A stretch of DNA of 64,000 nt from Lichenihabitans psoromatis (GCF_004323635.1 NZ_CP036515.1:1981001-2045000), one strand, 5' to 3'; positions 16,432 through 26,027 are shown, counted from the stretch's first letter. Notes: generated by a model from the sequence alone, not told the origin. Numbers and translations: made by a program.

Positions 16432-17526
16432 ATGCTGACGAGACGCCGCCTTATCGCTGGAGCGGGTGCGATTGTTGCGAGCGCTCACGTCGGCGTTCCG
16501 GCCTGGGCCGCGCAGGACGTCAAGTTGCTCAACGTCTCCTATGACCCGACCCGCGAACTCTATAGCGTCATCAACGAGGCTTTCGCGGCTGACTATAAAG
16601 CCAAGACCGGCACGGTGGTGACGATCGAGCAATCGCATGGCGGCTCGAGCAAACAGGCGCGCTCGGTGATCGACGGCCTTAAGGCCGATGTCGTGACGCT
16701 CGCGCTCGATTGGGACGTGACGGCCATGGAGCGGGCCGGGCTCATCAAGCCGGGCTGGCGCGACCGGCTGCCCGACAATGCCTCTCCCTACACGTCGACC
16801 GTTGCGTTTTTGGTCCGCAAGGGCAATCCGAAGGGCATCAAGGATTGGAGTGACCTGACCAAGAGCGACGCGCAGGTCGTGACCGCCAACCCGAAAACAA
16901 GCGGTGGCGGACGGTGGGCCTTTTTGGCGCTGTGGGGCGCTGTCGCCAAGGCCAAGACGCATGACCTGTCGACCGTGGCCGGCAACGACGAGGCGAAAGC
17001 CGCAGCCAAGGCCGCGACGGCCTTCCCGGTGCTCGATGATGCCACGGCCCGCACCGTCATCACGACTTTCTACAACAGCCACGTTCCGGTGCTCGACACA
17101 GGCGCGCGCGGCTCGACCGTCAGCTTTGCCCAAAAGCAGATCGGCGACGTGCTGGTCAATTGGGAGAACGAGCTTTGGCTGGCGCTGGAGGAGTTCGGCG
17201 CCGACAAGTTCGAGATCGTCTATCCCTCGGTCAGCATCTTGGGCGAAGCGCCGGTCGCGGTCGTCGATGCCGTGGTGGATGCAAAAGGAACCCGTGCGGC
17301 CGCCGAAGCCTACCTGCAATATCTCTACACCAAGGACGCGCAGGACACGATCGGCCAGCTTCATTACCGCCCGCGCGACATCGAAGCTCTCGCGCGCTAC
17401 AGCAAGGATCTGCCGCCCATCAAACTCTTCACGATCGACGAGACCTTCGGCGGCTGGACCAAGGCGCATGCGACTTTCTTCGCCGATGGCGGGGTGTTCG
17501 ATGCTCTCTACAAGCCGCTGAAGTAA
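16432..17526 (+). CDS. Sulfate ABC transporter periplasmic binding protein (Sbp/CysP)
   Basis: About 364 aa. The N-terminal TRRRLIAGAGAI suggests a twin-arginine or Sec signal with cleavage after VPAWA. Mature-protein motifs NVSYDPTRELY and QSHGGSSKQARSV are diagnostic of Sbp/CysP sulfate or thiosulfate binding proteins, as are NPKTSGGGRWAFLALWG and the family end region. Start ATG at 16432 with AAGGAG 7 nt upstream. It heads the cysTWA-type operon; a 133-bp gap with a hairpin separates it from the permeases. Confidence 0.93.
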   Translation: MLTRRRLIAGAGAIVASAHVGVPAWAAQDVKLLNVSYDPTRELYSVINEAFAADYKAKTGTVVTIEQSHGGSSKQARSVIDGLKADVVTLALDWDVTAMERAGLIKPGWRDRLPDNASPYTSTVAFLVRKGNPKGIKDWSDLTKSDAQVVTANPKTSGGGRWAFLALWGAVAKAKTHDLSTVAGNDEAKAAAKAATAFPVLDDATARTVITTFYNSHVPVLDTGARGSTVSFAQKQIGDVLVNWENELWLALEEFGADKFEIVYPSVSILGEAPVAVVDAVVDAKGTRAAAEAYLQYLYTKDAQDTIGQLHYRPRDIEALARYSKDLPPIKLFTIDETFGGWTKAHATFFADGGVFDALYKPLK

Positions 17527-17565
17527 GGTCGGGCAGCCCAATGACAGCGCTTGACGGCTTGTCCG

Positions 17566-17581
17566 CGGTTCGCAAGAACCG
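17566..17581. repeat. Short GNRA-loop hairpin between the sulfate binding-protein gene and cysT
   Basis: CGGTTC and GAACCG form a perfect 6-bp stem closed by a GCAA tetraloop. Without a U-tract it is more likely an mRNA-processing or stabilising element than a terminator, keeping binding-protein mRNA above permease mRNA. Confidence 0.35.
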
Positions 17582-17659
17582 ATCGTGGTCGAGCCAAGGC
17601 TTATGCGTGACGACAAGGCCAATAAGGATCGGTAGACCCCTCCGCTGTGAGCGGCGCGC

Positions 17660-18559
17660 ATGAGCGCGACGCCGCGCGTCATCCCGGGCTTTTCGCTCAC
17701 TCTCGGTTACACGCTCTTTTATCTGTCGCTGCTGGTGCTGATCCCGCTCGGGGCGTTGGTGTTCAAGACCACGCAACTGACATGGGCGGAATTCTGGGGA
17801 ACGGTCAGCGATCCAGTGGTGGTCGCGTCATACCGCCTGACGTTCGGCGCATCGGCCATCGCGGCGCTCGTCAATGCCGTGTTCGGTTTGATGGTGGCCT
17901 GGGTGCTGGTTCGCTACAGCTTTCCCGGTCGGCGCATCTTCGATGCCTTAATCGATTTTCCTTTCGCGTTGCCAACCGCCGTTGCCGGTCTCACGTTCAG
18001 CAACCTCTATCTGAAGACCGGCTGGATCGGCGGTCTCGGCGACAATATCGTGGGCGCGCTGAACCGGCTCGGCAGCTTCGTCGGGCGGCCCGATTTGCTG
18101 CCGGCGGACGCGCTATCGGGGCTCGACTTCGCCTATACCAACACCAATGTCGGCGTCGTGCTGGTGCTGATTTTCGTCGGCCTGCCGTTTGTGGTCCGCA
18201 CCGTGCAGCCGGTGCTGCAGGAGTGGGACACCGAATATGAACTTGCGGCCCGCAGCCTCGGGGCGAGCCCGTTCACGATCTTTCGGCGCGTCATCTTTCC
18301 GGAGATCTTCCCGGCTTGGCTCAGCGGATCCTCGCTGGCCTTCGCGCGCGCCGTTGGCGAATATGGCTCGGTGATCTTCATCGCCGGTAACATTCCGGGC
18401 AAGTCGCAGATCGCCCCGTTGCAGATCGTGACGAAGCTCGATGACTTTCATTACGCGCAGGCGACCGCGATCGGCGTCGTTCTGCTCGGGGCGTCGCTGA
18501 TGATCCTGCTGGTCGTCAACGGCTTCGAGGCCTGGGTGCGCCGACGGAGGATCGCTTGA
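17660..18559 (+). CDS. cysT: Sulfate ABC transporter permease CysT (CysU)
   Basis: About 299 aa with six predicted membrane helices. The cytoplasmic EAA loop reads ELAARSLGASPFTIFRRVIFPEI and is followed by GEYGSVIFIAGNIPGK, a family-typical segment of CysT. It pairs with CysW to form the sulfate/thiosulfate channel, energised by CysA. The gene starts at ATG 17660 and the next gene begins 20 bp after its stop, so they form one operon. Confidence 0.93.
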   Translation: MSATPRVIPGFSLTLGYTLFYLSLLVLIPLGALVFKTTQLTWAEFWGTVSDPVVVASYRLTFGASAIAALVNAVFGLMVAWVLVRYSFPGRRIFDALIDFPFALPTAVAGLTFSNLYLKTGWIGGLGDNIVGALNRLGSFVGRPDLLPADALSGLDFAYTNTNVGVVLVLIFVGLPFVVRTVQPVLQEWDTEYELAARSLGASPFTIFRRVIFPEIFPAWLSGSSLAFARAVGEYGSVIFIAGNIPGKSQIAPLQIVTKLDDFHYAQATAIGVVLLGASLMILLVVNGFEAWVRRRRIA

Positions 18560-18579
18560 TGGTGCGAGGATTGGTCTAG

Positions 18580-19623
18580 ATGGCAGCCGCACCGGTGCTT
18601 GGGGGTGCTCTGGCGGGTCCGGTCAAAACCGGCATCGAGGAACCGCGCATCGTCCGCGTCACGCTGATCGCCCTTTCGATCGCGTTCCTGACGCTCTTCA
18701 TCGTGCTGCCGGTCGCCAATGTGTTCACCCAGGCGTTCAGCAAGGGCGTCGACGCCTATGTGCAGACGTTCGGCACGGAGAGCGGCGGCCCCCCGCCGAA
18801 GACGATCCTCGACAAGCGCCGCGCGGCGATGAAACGCGCGCAGGTCGAAAAGACCTGGGGCGCCATCAGGATGTCGGTCGGCATCGCGGTCGTCGTGGTC
18901 CCGCTCAACATCGTATTTGGCCTGATGGCGGCCTGGTGCGTCACCAAATTTCGCTTTCGCGGCCGCGCGTTATTGGTGGCGCTGATCGATCTCCCGTTCT
19001 CGGTCTCGCCGGTCATCGCCGGTCTCGTCTTCGTGCTGCTGCTCGGGCGGAGCGGGCTGTTCGGCGCCTGGGCGACGGGTTTCACCTGGCCCGACCCCAC
19101 CTCGCTGACGTGGCAGGGCTTTGCCGGACACGTCTGGCCCCTCACGTTTTCGCGCAGCTATGAGGGCGTCATTTTTACGCCGCTCGCCATCGCGCTCGCG
19201 TCGATCTTCGTGACGTTCCCCTTCGTGGCCCGAGCGGTCATCCCGCTGATGCAGACGCAAGGCTCCGACGAGGAATTGGCCGCCCTCTCGCTCGGGGCGA
19301 GCGGTTGGCGCATCTTCCGAACCGTCACGTTACCCAATATCCGCTGGGCTTTGCTCTATGGGATCATCCTGTGCACCGCGCGGGCCTTCGGTGAGTTCGG
19401 CGCCGTCTCGGTCGTGTCGGGCAACGTCGATTCCAACGACACGATGCCGCTTCGCATCGAGAAGCTGTGGAACGAATATGATAATCAGGCCGCCTTTACG
19501 GTGGCGTCGCTGCTGGCTTTGCTGGCGGTGGTGACGCTCGTGATCAAGACCGTCATCGACATCAAGGCGGCGCGCGGTCGCGCGGTGGTGCCGCTCGCCC
19601 AGCAGAACGAGACGATTCGATGA
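18580..19623 (+). CDS. cysW: Sulfate ABC transporter permease CysW (with a polar insert)
   Basis: About 347 aa, longer than the usual 280-290. The EAA loop [25 protein letters not shown] and the following [17 protein letters not shown] identify CysW. The extra length comes partly from an approximately 30-residue charged segment after the first membrane helix (near residues 67-95, rich in K, R and P), probably periplasmic or at the membrane face. The stop overlaps the cysA start as ATGA. Confidence 0.92.
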   Translation: MAAAPVLGGALAGPVKTGIEEPRIVRVTLIALSIAFLTLFIVLPVANVFTQAFSKGVDAYVQTFGTESGGPPPKTILDKRRAAMKRAQVEKTWGAIRMSVGIAVVVVPLNIVFGLMAAWCVTKFRFRGRALLVALIDLPFSVSPVIAGLVFVLLLGRSGLFGAWATGFTWPDPTSLTWQGFAGHVWPLTFSRSYEGVIFTPLAIALASIFVTFPFVARAVIPLMQTQGSDEELAALSLGASGWRIFRTVTLPNIRWALLYGIILCTARAFGEFGAVSVVSGNVDSNDTMPLRIEKLWNEYDNQAAFTVASLLALLAVVTLVIKTVIDIKAARGRAVVPLAQQNETIR

Positions 19624-20681
19624 GCATCGAGGTCCGCGGGATCACCAAGACCTTTGGGTCGACGCAGGTTTTGAAAAACGTCGACCTGTCGATCAAGTCA
19701 GGCGAACTGGTGGCGTTGCTCGGGCCGAGCGGTTCGGGCAAGACCACCTTGCTGCGCGTCATCGCCGGCATGGAGGCGGCCGACCCCGGCAGCGGCGCGA
19801 TCCTGTTCGACGGGCAGGATATTTCGGCCAAAGGCATCGGCGACCGGCGGATCGGCTTTGTGTTCCAGCACTATGCTTTGTTCAAGAACATGACCGTGTT
19901 CGAGAATATCGCCTTCGGGTTGCGCTCGAAGCCCTGGCGCGCGCGCCCCACCAACGCCGCCATTGCGGCCAAGGTCGAGGAACTGCTGGGCCTCATCCAG
20001 TTGCAGTCGCTGGCGGGCCGGTACCCGGCGCAATTGTCGGGCGGCCAGCGCCAGCGTGTCGCTTTGGCGCGTGCCCTCGCGGTCGAACCCCGCGTGCTGC
20101 TGCTGGATGAACCGTTTGGCGCGCTCGATGCCACAGTGCGGCGGGAGCTTCGTCGCTGGCTGCGGCGCTTGCACGAGACCATCCATGTGACCACGATCTT
20201 CGTGACGCATGATCAGGAAGAGGCGCTGGAGGTGTCCGATCGGGTCGCCGTCATGCGGTCGGGGCGGATCGAGCAATTCGCGACCCCGCAGGAGGTCTAT
20301 GACAATCCCGCGAGCCTCTTCGTCTTTCAGTTTCTCGGAGCCTACAACCTGTTCGGCGCGCGGCGCGACACCGATGCGGCGTCGGATGTGGTCGCCACCA
20401 AGCCTCTGTCAGACGGGGGCGTAAAGCCCGGAATGACGCTGGTGCGCCCGCATGATGTGGTCATCGCCCGCACCGATCTCGGTGGCGGCTTTCCGGCCAC
20501 CATCCGGCATATCGGCGTTGCGGGGCCGACGATCCGGGTCGAACTGCATCGCGTCGATACGGGCGACACGATCGACGCGGAACTGACGGCCGAGCAGAGC
20601 CGCCAGTTGCGCCTCGCGGCGGGCGAGACGGTGTTCGTCACGTCCCGCCACGAACATTCGTTCGAGGATTACTCGATCTAG
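19620..20681 (+). CDS. cysA: Sulfate ABC transporter ATPase CysA
   Basis: About 353 aa. Walker [10 protein letters not shown] near residue 37, the [15 protein letters not shown] signature, Walker [12 protein letters not shown], and a switch histidine in FVTHDQEEA. The C-terminal 100 residues form a TOBE-like regulatory domain, normal for CysA. ATGA overlap with cysW shows coupled translation. The operon ends here: only 13 bp separate its stop from the convergent NMT1-type binding-protein gene, so the two transcription units run nearly into each other. Confidence 0.94.
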   Translation: MSIEVRGITKTFGSTQVLKNVDLSIKSGELVALLGPSGSGKTTLLRVIAGMEAADPGSGAILFDGQDISAKGIGDRRIGFVFQHYALFKNMTVFENIAFGLRSKPWRARPTNAAIAAKVEELLGLIQLQSLAGRYPAQLSGGQRQRVALARALAVEPRVLLLDEPFGALDATVRRELRRWLRRLHETIHVTTIFVTHDQEEALEVSDRVAVMRSGRIEQFATPQEVYDNPASLFVFQFLGAYNLFGARRDTDAASDVVATKPLSDGGVKPGMTLVRPHDVVIARTDLGGGFPATIRHIGVAGPTIRVELHRVDTGDTIDAELTAEQSRQLRLAAGETVFVTSRHEHSFEDYSI

Positions 20682-20694
20682 GTTTTGGCGCCCC

Positions 20695-21693
20695 TTAGGG
20701 CTTCGTTGCGGCGTCATAGATCTTGTGGGTCCAGGCGCCTTTAGGCTCGGTGGTCAGCACTTTATTGTCCAATAGGATCTGGACGGTGCGCTTGTAATCG
20801 GCGGGGTCGAGATAGCCGACCCCCTTCGAGCCTTCCAGCAGCGGCACGATCTCTTGCACCATGGTGGTCTGGTGCTCTTTGGTTTGCGCGCCAGTTGTAT
20901 CGTTCTTCAGGATGATTGCGACCGTTTCATCCTGATGGGCCGCCACATATTCCCAGCCTTTGATCGAGGCCTTGACGAACCGGGCGAGCGCGTCGGCTTT
21001 CGTCGGATCCTTCAGTTCCGCCTCGGTCGTGTAGAGGCCATCCTCGAGCATGCCGATGCCCTGATCCTGCCACTTGAACGTCACGAGGTCGGCCTTCTTG
21101 AGCTGCCCGGACTCGAGGATCTGATGATATTCATTATAGACCATCGTGGCGATGCAATCGGCCTGCTTCTGGAGCAGCGGGTCGACGTTGAAGCCCTGCT
21201 TCAGCAAGGTCACGTCTGGCGAGGCGCCCTCGTATGTGTAGCCGAGCTTGTTCATCCAGGTCAGGAACGGGTATTCGTTGCCGCCGAACCAGACCCCGAT
21301 AGTCTTGCCCTTGAAATCGGCCGGCGTCTTGATGCCGGTATCCGCGCGGCAGGTCGTCATCTGAGCCGATTTCTCGAAGATCTGGGCGATGTTGACGAGC
21401 GGCTCGCCCTTCTCGCGAGCCGCCAGGGCCGCCGGCATCCAATCCACGATGACGTCCGCGCCGCCCGCCGCGATCACCTGTTCGGGCGCGATGTCGGGGC
21501 CGCCCGGCTTGATCGTCACGTCCAGCCCGGCATCCTTGTAGAAGCCCTTGTCTTGCGCGACGTAGTAGCCGGCGAATTGGCCCTGCGTGACCCATTTCAA
21601 TTGCAGCGTGAGCTTGTCGGCCGCATGGGCCTCCCCCGCCAACCCGAGAACCGCGGCGGCTGCGGCCAGATATGATGTTCGCTTGAACGACAT
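20695..21693 (-). CDS. NMT1/THI5-like ABC transporter substrate-binding protein
   Basis: About 332 aa. Signal peptide MSFKRTSYLAAAAAVLGLAG cleaved after AHA; the mature part begins LTLQLKWVTQGQFAGYYVAQ, the hallmark of NMT1/THI5-like binding proteins that carry pyrimidine (HMP) precursors, riboflavin or related ring compounds. A GGADVIVDWMP segment and two cysteine-containing loops are present. It is the last gene of the minus-strand operon ATPase-permease-permease-binding protein. No TPP riboswitch was recognisable upstream of the operon, so a thiamine-precursor role is unproven. Confidence 0.85.
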   Translation of the reverse strand: MSFKRTSYLAAAAAVLGLAGEAHAADKLTLQLKWVTQGQFAGYYVAQDKGFYKDAGLDVTIKPGGPDIAPEQVIAAGGADVIVDWMPAALAAREKGEPLVNIAQIFEKSAQMTTCRADTGIKTPADFKGKTIGVWFGGNEYPFLTWMNKLGYTYEGASPDVTLLKQGFNVDPLLQKQADCIATMVYNEYHQILESGQLKKADLVTFKWQDQGIGMLEDGLYTTEAELKDPTKADALARFVKASIKGWEYVAAHQDETVAIILKNDTTGAQTKEHQTTMVQEIVPLLEGSKGVGYLDPADYKRTVQILLDNKVLTTEPKGAWTHKIYDAATKP

Positions 21694-21721
21694 GCGCGGT
21701 CTTCCCTGCAGGTTGTGGCCC

Positions 21722-22915
21722 TTATCGTCCTCGATAGGACGGGTGCCAGGAGGTGACGGCTCGCTCGAGAAGAGACAAGCCGCCGTAAAGTGCTGAACCG
21801 GTCACGGCCGCTACGAGAATGGTGGCCCATACCATCCCGAGATTCATGCGCGCCACCTCGGTCGAGATGCGAAACCCCATGCCAGCAATTGGCGTGCCGA
21901 AGAATTCCGCCACGATGGCGCTGATCAGCGCGAAGGTCGAGTTGATCTTCAGTGCATTGAAGATGAACGGTAGCGCGTTGGGAAGCCTGACCATCAGCAA
22001 CGTGCGCCAGTAACCCGCCGCGTAGGAGCGCATGAGATCGAGCTGGAGCCGCTCTGTCGTGGCCAGCCCGGCCAGCGTGTTGGTCAGCATCGGGAAGAGC
22101 GTCGTGACGACGACGACCGCGGCTTTCGACTCCCATCCGAAGCCGAACCACATGATCATGATCGGCGCGATGCCAACCATCGGTACGGCGCTGACGAGAT
22201 TGCCATAGGGCAATAGCCCGCGCCCGAGCGCCGGGAAGCGGTCGCAGAGGATCGCGATCGCGAGGCCGGCCGAGCAGCCGATCAGGTAGCCGCGTAACGC
22301 CGAGCGCAGCACCGTCTGGGTAAAATCGCCGGCCAGGATCGCGCCATTGCCGAACGCCGTCACGGCGACGAGGCTGGGCGGTGGGAGCAGGATCAGCGGC
22401 ACGCCGAAGCCGCGCACCACCACTTCCCATAAATAAAGTATCAGGATACCGAAGACGGCCGGCACGACGAGGCTGCGGCCCCAGCCCGGATCTTCGCTGA
22501 GGCGCGTCAGCACGCGCCAAACGAGCAGGATCACGGCCGCTACCATCAGCCAAGCCCCCACGCCGAGCGCGAGCCCGAAGGCAAGCAGCCAGAACGGGAG
22601 CGCGGCACCAGCCAGAATGGCCGGCGTCAGCATCAAGGCTTCTAAGCGTGGCCGCCGACTGCGCTTGCGAACAACGAGGTCGCAGACGAGACACGTGGTC
22701 AGAACGAGCGCCGCCACCGCGAGCGCAGGGTGTAGCGACCCCCACGAGAGCGCCGTCCAGGTGGTCTGGCCGACGGCATCGAGCGGATCGGCATCGGGGT
22801 CGACCGGAGGCGCGACGCCGCGCCAAGCCACGGGCCAGAACAAGGCCGCGATGGCCACGACACAGGCGGCGGCGGGCAGTGGGGCAAGGCCGGGGCGCCG
22901 CGACCAAAGCGTCAT
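21722..22915 (-). CDS. ABC transporter permease with extended N-terminus (SsuC/ThiX-like)
   Basis: About 397 aa, against roughly 250-280 for typical members. The C-terminal 250 residues form the usual permease (ILLPPPS, then EAA-like loop MRSYAAGYWRTLLMVRLPNALPF). The N-terminal 140 residues add four or so hydrophobic segments absent from simple family members. The start ATG at 22915 overlaps the stop of the other permease gene (ATGA). The pair probably forms a heterodimeric channel. The extra N-terminal domain may be a fused membrane anchor. Confidence 0.82.
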   Translation of the reverse strand: MTLWSRRPGLAPLPAAACVVAIAALFWPVAWRGVAPPVDPDADPLDAVGQTTWTALSWGSLHPALAVAALVLTTCLVCDLVVRKRSRRPRLEALMLTPAILAGAALPFWLLAFGLALGVGAWLMVAAVILLVWRVLTRLSEDPGWGRSLVVPAVFGILILYLWEVVVRGFGVPLILLPPPSLVAVTAFGNGAILAGDFTQTVLRSALRGYLIGCSAGLAIAILCDRFPALGRGLLPYGNLVSAVPMVGIAPIMIMWFGFGWESKAAVVVVTTLFPMLTNTLAGLATTERLQLDLMRSYAAGYWRTLLMVRLPNALPFIFNALKINSTFALISAIVAEFFGTPIAGMGFRISTEVARMNLGMVWATILVAAVTGSALYGGLSLLERAVTSWHPSYRGR

Positions 22916-23832
22916 CGCAATTGCCCCGTGCGGCCAAGCAGCAGCCGTTCGATCGCCGCGATCGTGTAGACAAGCGCGAGGCTGAGCACCGCCGCCGCGA
23001 CCAGCGCGCCCCAGATCTGCAGCGTCTGGCCGTAATAGGAGCCGGTCAGCAGCCGCGCGCCGAGCCCTGCCGTCCCGCCGGTCGGCAATTCGGCCACGAT
23101 GGCCCCGATGGTCGAGACCGCAACCCCGATTTTCAGGCCGGTGAACAGCATCGGCAGCGAACTCGGCAGTTTCAGTTTCCAGAAGAGCTGCTGGCCGCTG
23201 GCATGATAGGTTTTCAATAATTCGGCCACGAGCGGGTCGCTGGAGCGAAGGCCCTTGACCATGCCGATCGTCACCGGAAAAAACGACAGATAGGCGCAGA
23301 TGATCGCCTTGGGCAGCAATCCGGTCAGCCCGATATTGCCCAGAATCACCACCGCCATGGGGGCAATCGCGAGAATCGGCACCGTCTGCGACGCCACCAC
23401 CCACGGCATGACGCTGGCCTCGAGAACGCGGCTATGAACGATACCGATCGCCAGAATGGCGCCGAAGACCGAGCCGAGCACGAAGCCGCTGATGGCCGTC
23501 CCGGCCGTGACGCCGCAATGGTAGAGCAGGCTGTGCGGATCCGTCGGCGCGTAGAACAACACCGTCCTGACCAGTTCCCCGACGATCTGATCCGGCGTGG
23601 GCAGCAGCGGGCGGCTCGCCGTGAAAGCCTGGCGGACGAAATCGTCAAAGCTCCATGCCGCTCCGGTCTGGGCCAGTCGAGCGGTCGCTTGCGGCCCATT
23701 CAGCACGAGTGCCAGGCCGTACCAGACAATGAGGATAACGGCTCCGACGATCGCGACCGGCATGATGTGAGTGTTGTGCCCCGATCGAGGCAGCGGACGA
23801 GCGTCGATCCGGCTGAGCGCGCTAGTCGTCAT
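22912..23832 (-). CDS. ABC transporter permease (NitT/TauT class)
   Basis: About 306 aa from the ATG at 23832. One N-terminal membrane helix, a periplasmic stretch with LLPTPDQIVGELVRT, then the permease core with ILAIAPMAVVILGNIG and the EAA-like loop LKTYHASGQQLFWKLKLPSSLPM. The start lies inside the end of the ATPase gene (stop at 23822). It partners the longer permease encoded next. Confidence 0.86.
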   Translation of the reverse strand: MTTSALSRIDARPLPRSGHNTHIMPVAIVGAVILIVWYGLALVLNGPQATARLAQTGAAWSFDDFVRQAFTASRPLLPTPDQIVGELVRTVLFYAPTDPHSLLYHCGVTAGTAISGFVLGSVFGAILAIGIVHSRVLEASVMPWVVASQTVPILAIAPMAVVILGNIGLTGLLPKAIICAYLSFFPVTIGMVKGLRSSDPLVAELLKTYHASGQQLFWKLKLPSSLPMLFTGLKIGVAVSTIGAIVAELPTGGTAGLGARLLTGSYYGQTLQIWGALVAAAVLSLALVYTIAAIERLLLGRTGQLR

Positions 23833-24712
23833 AGCTATGGCCCGCCTTGAGTCCATGGCGGACACGGGCCGCGACCTCCGCGAAAGTCGGTGTGTCCCGC
23901 AGATCGAGCGTGCGCAAGCGAGGTAGAGGACTGTCGATCACATCGAGAATGCGGCCGGGTCGCGGGCTCATGACGACGATATGGGTCGACAGGAACACAG
24001 CTTCGGCGATCGAATGGGTGACGAAGACGCAGGTTTTGCCGGTCCGCTCCCATAATTGTGTCAGATTGAGGTTGAGTTGGTCACGCGTGATCTCGTCGAG
24101 GGCGCCGAACGGTTCATCCATGAGCAGTAAGTCCGGCGCAAAACCGAGGGCGCGGGCGATCGAAACGCGCTGCTGCATACCGCCGGATAATTGCCACGGA
24201 AATTTTCTCTCAAAGCCGGACAAGCCGACAAGGTCGAGTTCGGCCGCAACACGCCGCTCCCGTTCGGCCCGGTCAATCCCGATGATTTCGAGCGGCAAAG
24301 CGACGTTGCCGGCCACCGTTCTCCACGGCAGAAGGGCGGGTGCCTGGAACACGTAACCATAGTGCCGCGCTTCGCGGGCGCGCTGCGGATCGAGGCCATT
24401 GATGGTCAACGATCCCGATGTCGCACGTTCGAGGTCGGCGATGACGCGCAGCAAGGTCGTCTTTCCGCAGCCGGACGGGCCGATCAGCGACACGAACGCG
24501 CCACGCTCGATCGAGAGGTCGACGTTCGACAAAGCGTGAACCGGCCCGTCTGTCGCCGCGAACGTCACCGAGAGGTCGCGCGCGACCACGATTGGCTGAT
24601 GACCGGGTGTCTGACGCTCGTGGCCGGTGCGTTGATCTCGACGATCCTCGACACGCGCCGCCGCGTCTGCTGCCGCAGACCCGACCGTGAGACCCAGACC
24701 CGCAGTCATCAT
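23822..24712 (-). CDS. ABC transporter ATPase (SsuB/ThiZ-like)
   Basis: About 296 aa. After a polar 40-residue N-terminus the ABC domain shows GPSGCGKTT Walker A, the LSGGMQQRVSIARAL signature, [12 protein letters not shown]alker B and FVTHSIAEAVFLS. This is the nitrate/taurine/pyrimidine subgroup. First gene of the operon; it energises both permeases. The roughly 280-bp AT-rich gap upstream separates it from the divergent MerR gene. Confidence 0.92.
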   Translation of the reverse strand: MMTAGLGLTVGSAAADAAARVEDRRDQRTGHERQTPGHQPIVVARDLSVTFAATDGPVHALSNVDLSIERGAFVSLIGPSGCGKTTLLRVIADLERATSGSLTINGLDPQRAREARHYGYVFQAPALLPWRTVAGNVALPLEIIGIDRAERERRVAAELDLVGLSGFERKFPWQLSGGMQQRVSIARALGFAPDLLLMDEPFGALDEITRDQLNLNLTQLWERTGKTCVFVTHSIAEAVFLSTHIVVMSPRPGRILDVIDSPLPRLRTLDLRDTPTFAEVAARVRHGLKAGHSYDD

Positions 24713-24994
24713 TCCGTATCCCCGTCCACCATCGGGGTTTGACCGAATGGTCAGCTATCCTGCTGGCTGTCGCTGCGCCGATCAAGACATAAGATCGTCG
24801 TGAAAAGGGCTCTGTTTCGCGATTTAATCGCTCAAAGCATCTTCAAACAACTCGACAGTCGAAATGGATCTTTCGGACTAACTCGGACGTTGCCTGTGAC
24901 TCTACGCCACAATGAATTTAAGCAGAAGATAAAATATGAATTTAGAAACAAATAATTAATATGGTTCGAGGATGCGTTCGAAATAGAGGCAGCG

Positions 24995-25396
24995 ATGGCG
25001 TATGACCAGACGGAGACCGCTCGACTTAGTATCGCGGAGCTTGCGGCACAATACGATCTGACATTGCGAACTTTGCGATTTTACGAGAAACGAGGCTTGT
25101 TGCATCCAGAGCGCGTCGGAACACGTCGATACTTCGGACCAACTGAAATGAAGCGACTCGAATTCATTCTCAAGGTGCGTGATTGGGGCTTCACACTGAC
25201 AGAAATCGGTGAGTTGCTTGGAAACGGCAAGACGAATTCGGATGGAACTCCAGTCGTGCCAACCGATTTAGTCGAAACTCAGATCTCTCGGCTCGAACGT
25301 CAACGCACGCAAATCGACCACGCGATCGAAACACTGCAGCGTGAGGCCGTGCACGCGACCGCTCCTGCCGAGCAATCCCACTCTAGCGCACCCTGA
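24995..25396 (+). CDS. MerR-family transcriptional regulator
   Basis: About 133 aa. The N-terminal winged helix reads SIAELAAQYDLTLRTLRFYEKRGLL, the MerR signature, followed by RRYFGPTEMKRLEFILKVRDWGFTL and a C-terminal coiled coil (ETQISRLERQRTQIDHAIETL) for dimerisation. No metal-binding cysteines are present, so it is a small organic-effector or stress-type member. Codon use is more AT-rich than its neighbours. It is divergent from the NMT1-type transporter operon and convergent with the SciP-like gene. Confidence 0.85.
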   Translation: MAYDQTETARLSIAELAAQYDLTLRTLRFYEKRGLLHPERVGTRRYFGPTEMKRLEFILKVRDWGFTLTEIGELLGNGKTNSDGTPVVPTDLVETQISRLERQRTQIDHAIETLQREAVHATAPAEQSHSSAP

Positions 25397-25457
25397 CCGA
25401 CGCATTTAACGAGGCGCGTCGTGGAAGGCCTGGTCGGCGACGACCTGATCGTGCTCG

Positions 25458-25736
25458 TCATGGGCGATCATATTTTTGCACGCGGGTCGCTCCAAGCGCT
25501 TTCAGACCATGCCGCTTCAGGGTCGTCTGCCAGCCTTGCAGTTCTTCCCCCGTCAGACGATATCGCGCCGCTGCTTCATGAAACGAGAGGACGCCGTCCT
25601 CGATGGCCGAAACCACCTCGGCCTTCCGGCGAGCGGTCCAACGACCGGAAACAGATTTCGGCAAATCGCTTGCGGTCACCGGGCGTCGCACGACAGGACG
25701 CGATCCCGGCAATCCGAATTTTGTATCCTGTGCCAA
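25458..25736 (-). CDS. SciP / DUF1153-like small DNA-binding protein (divergent copy)
   Basis: About 92 aa. The core GRWTARRKAEVVSAIEDGVLS followed by EAAARYRLTGEELQGWQ matches SciP/DUF1153 (consensus RWVIRRKAEVV ... ERYTLTVEEFLSWQ), the helical protein that in Caulobacter binds DNA and restrains CtrA-dependent transcription. Several consensus positions differ, so this may be a paralog of the true cell-cycle SciP. I placed the start at TTG 25736, five nt after GGAGG; a TTG at 25760 is also in frame. Convergent with the MerR gene. Confidence 0.7.
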   Translation of the reverse strand: MAQDTKFGLPGSRPVVRRPVTASDLPKSVSGRWTARRKAEVVSAIEDGVLSFHEAAARYRLTGEELQGWQTTLKRHGLKALGATRVQKYDRP

Positions 25737-25880
25737 AGTCACCTCCGAGAACAACGCCAATATAAGTCGTTATGACGCAGAACTCCCCTAGAATCGAAGC
25801 CGATGTCCGGCCGTTGGGATCTGAGAAGCAACTTGGTGATCGCAACGTAAACAGCGACACTTCAATTCGATTAAAGTTGT

Positions 25881-26027
25881 TTGCTCCTTGCAGCGGTCGC
25901 AACGAGGTTTGACGCCGTTCAAGATCCGCGTGCCGATCCTCCGATTCGACCGCAAGAAACGGAGTGGCTGATCGCGGAAGCGCCCCTAGACATCGCCCCA
26001 GTGATTTCGAAGGGGGCTGGGTTGTGA
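25881..26027 (+). pseudogene. C-terminal remnant of an unidentified gene upstream of the broken SDR
   Basis: An open stretch of 48 codons ends TGA at 26025-26027, overlapping the SDR start as TGATG, the arrangement of a translationally coupled upstream gene. The tail reads ETEWLIAEAPLDIAPVISKG. The frame closes upstream at a TAA, so only a tail remains. It is too short to identify. The reading as a decayed operon partner is inference from the overlap and from the broken gene that follows. Confidence 0.4.

Noticed and set aside
24713..24994. TPP riboswitch upstream of the NMT1/THI5-type transporter
   Set aside because: The conserved CTGAGA and TACCTGATC-type elements were not found on the minus strand in this spacer.
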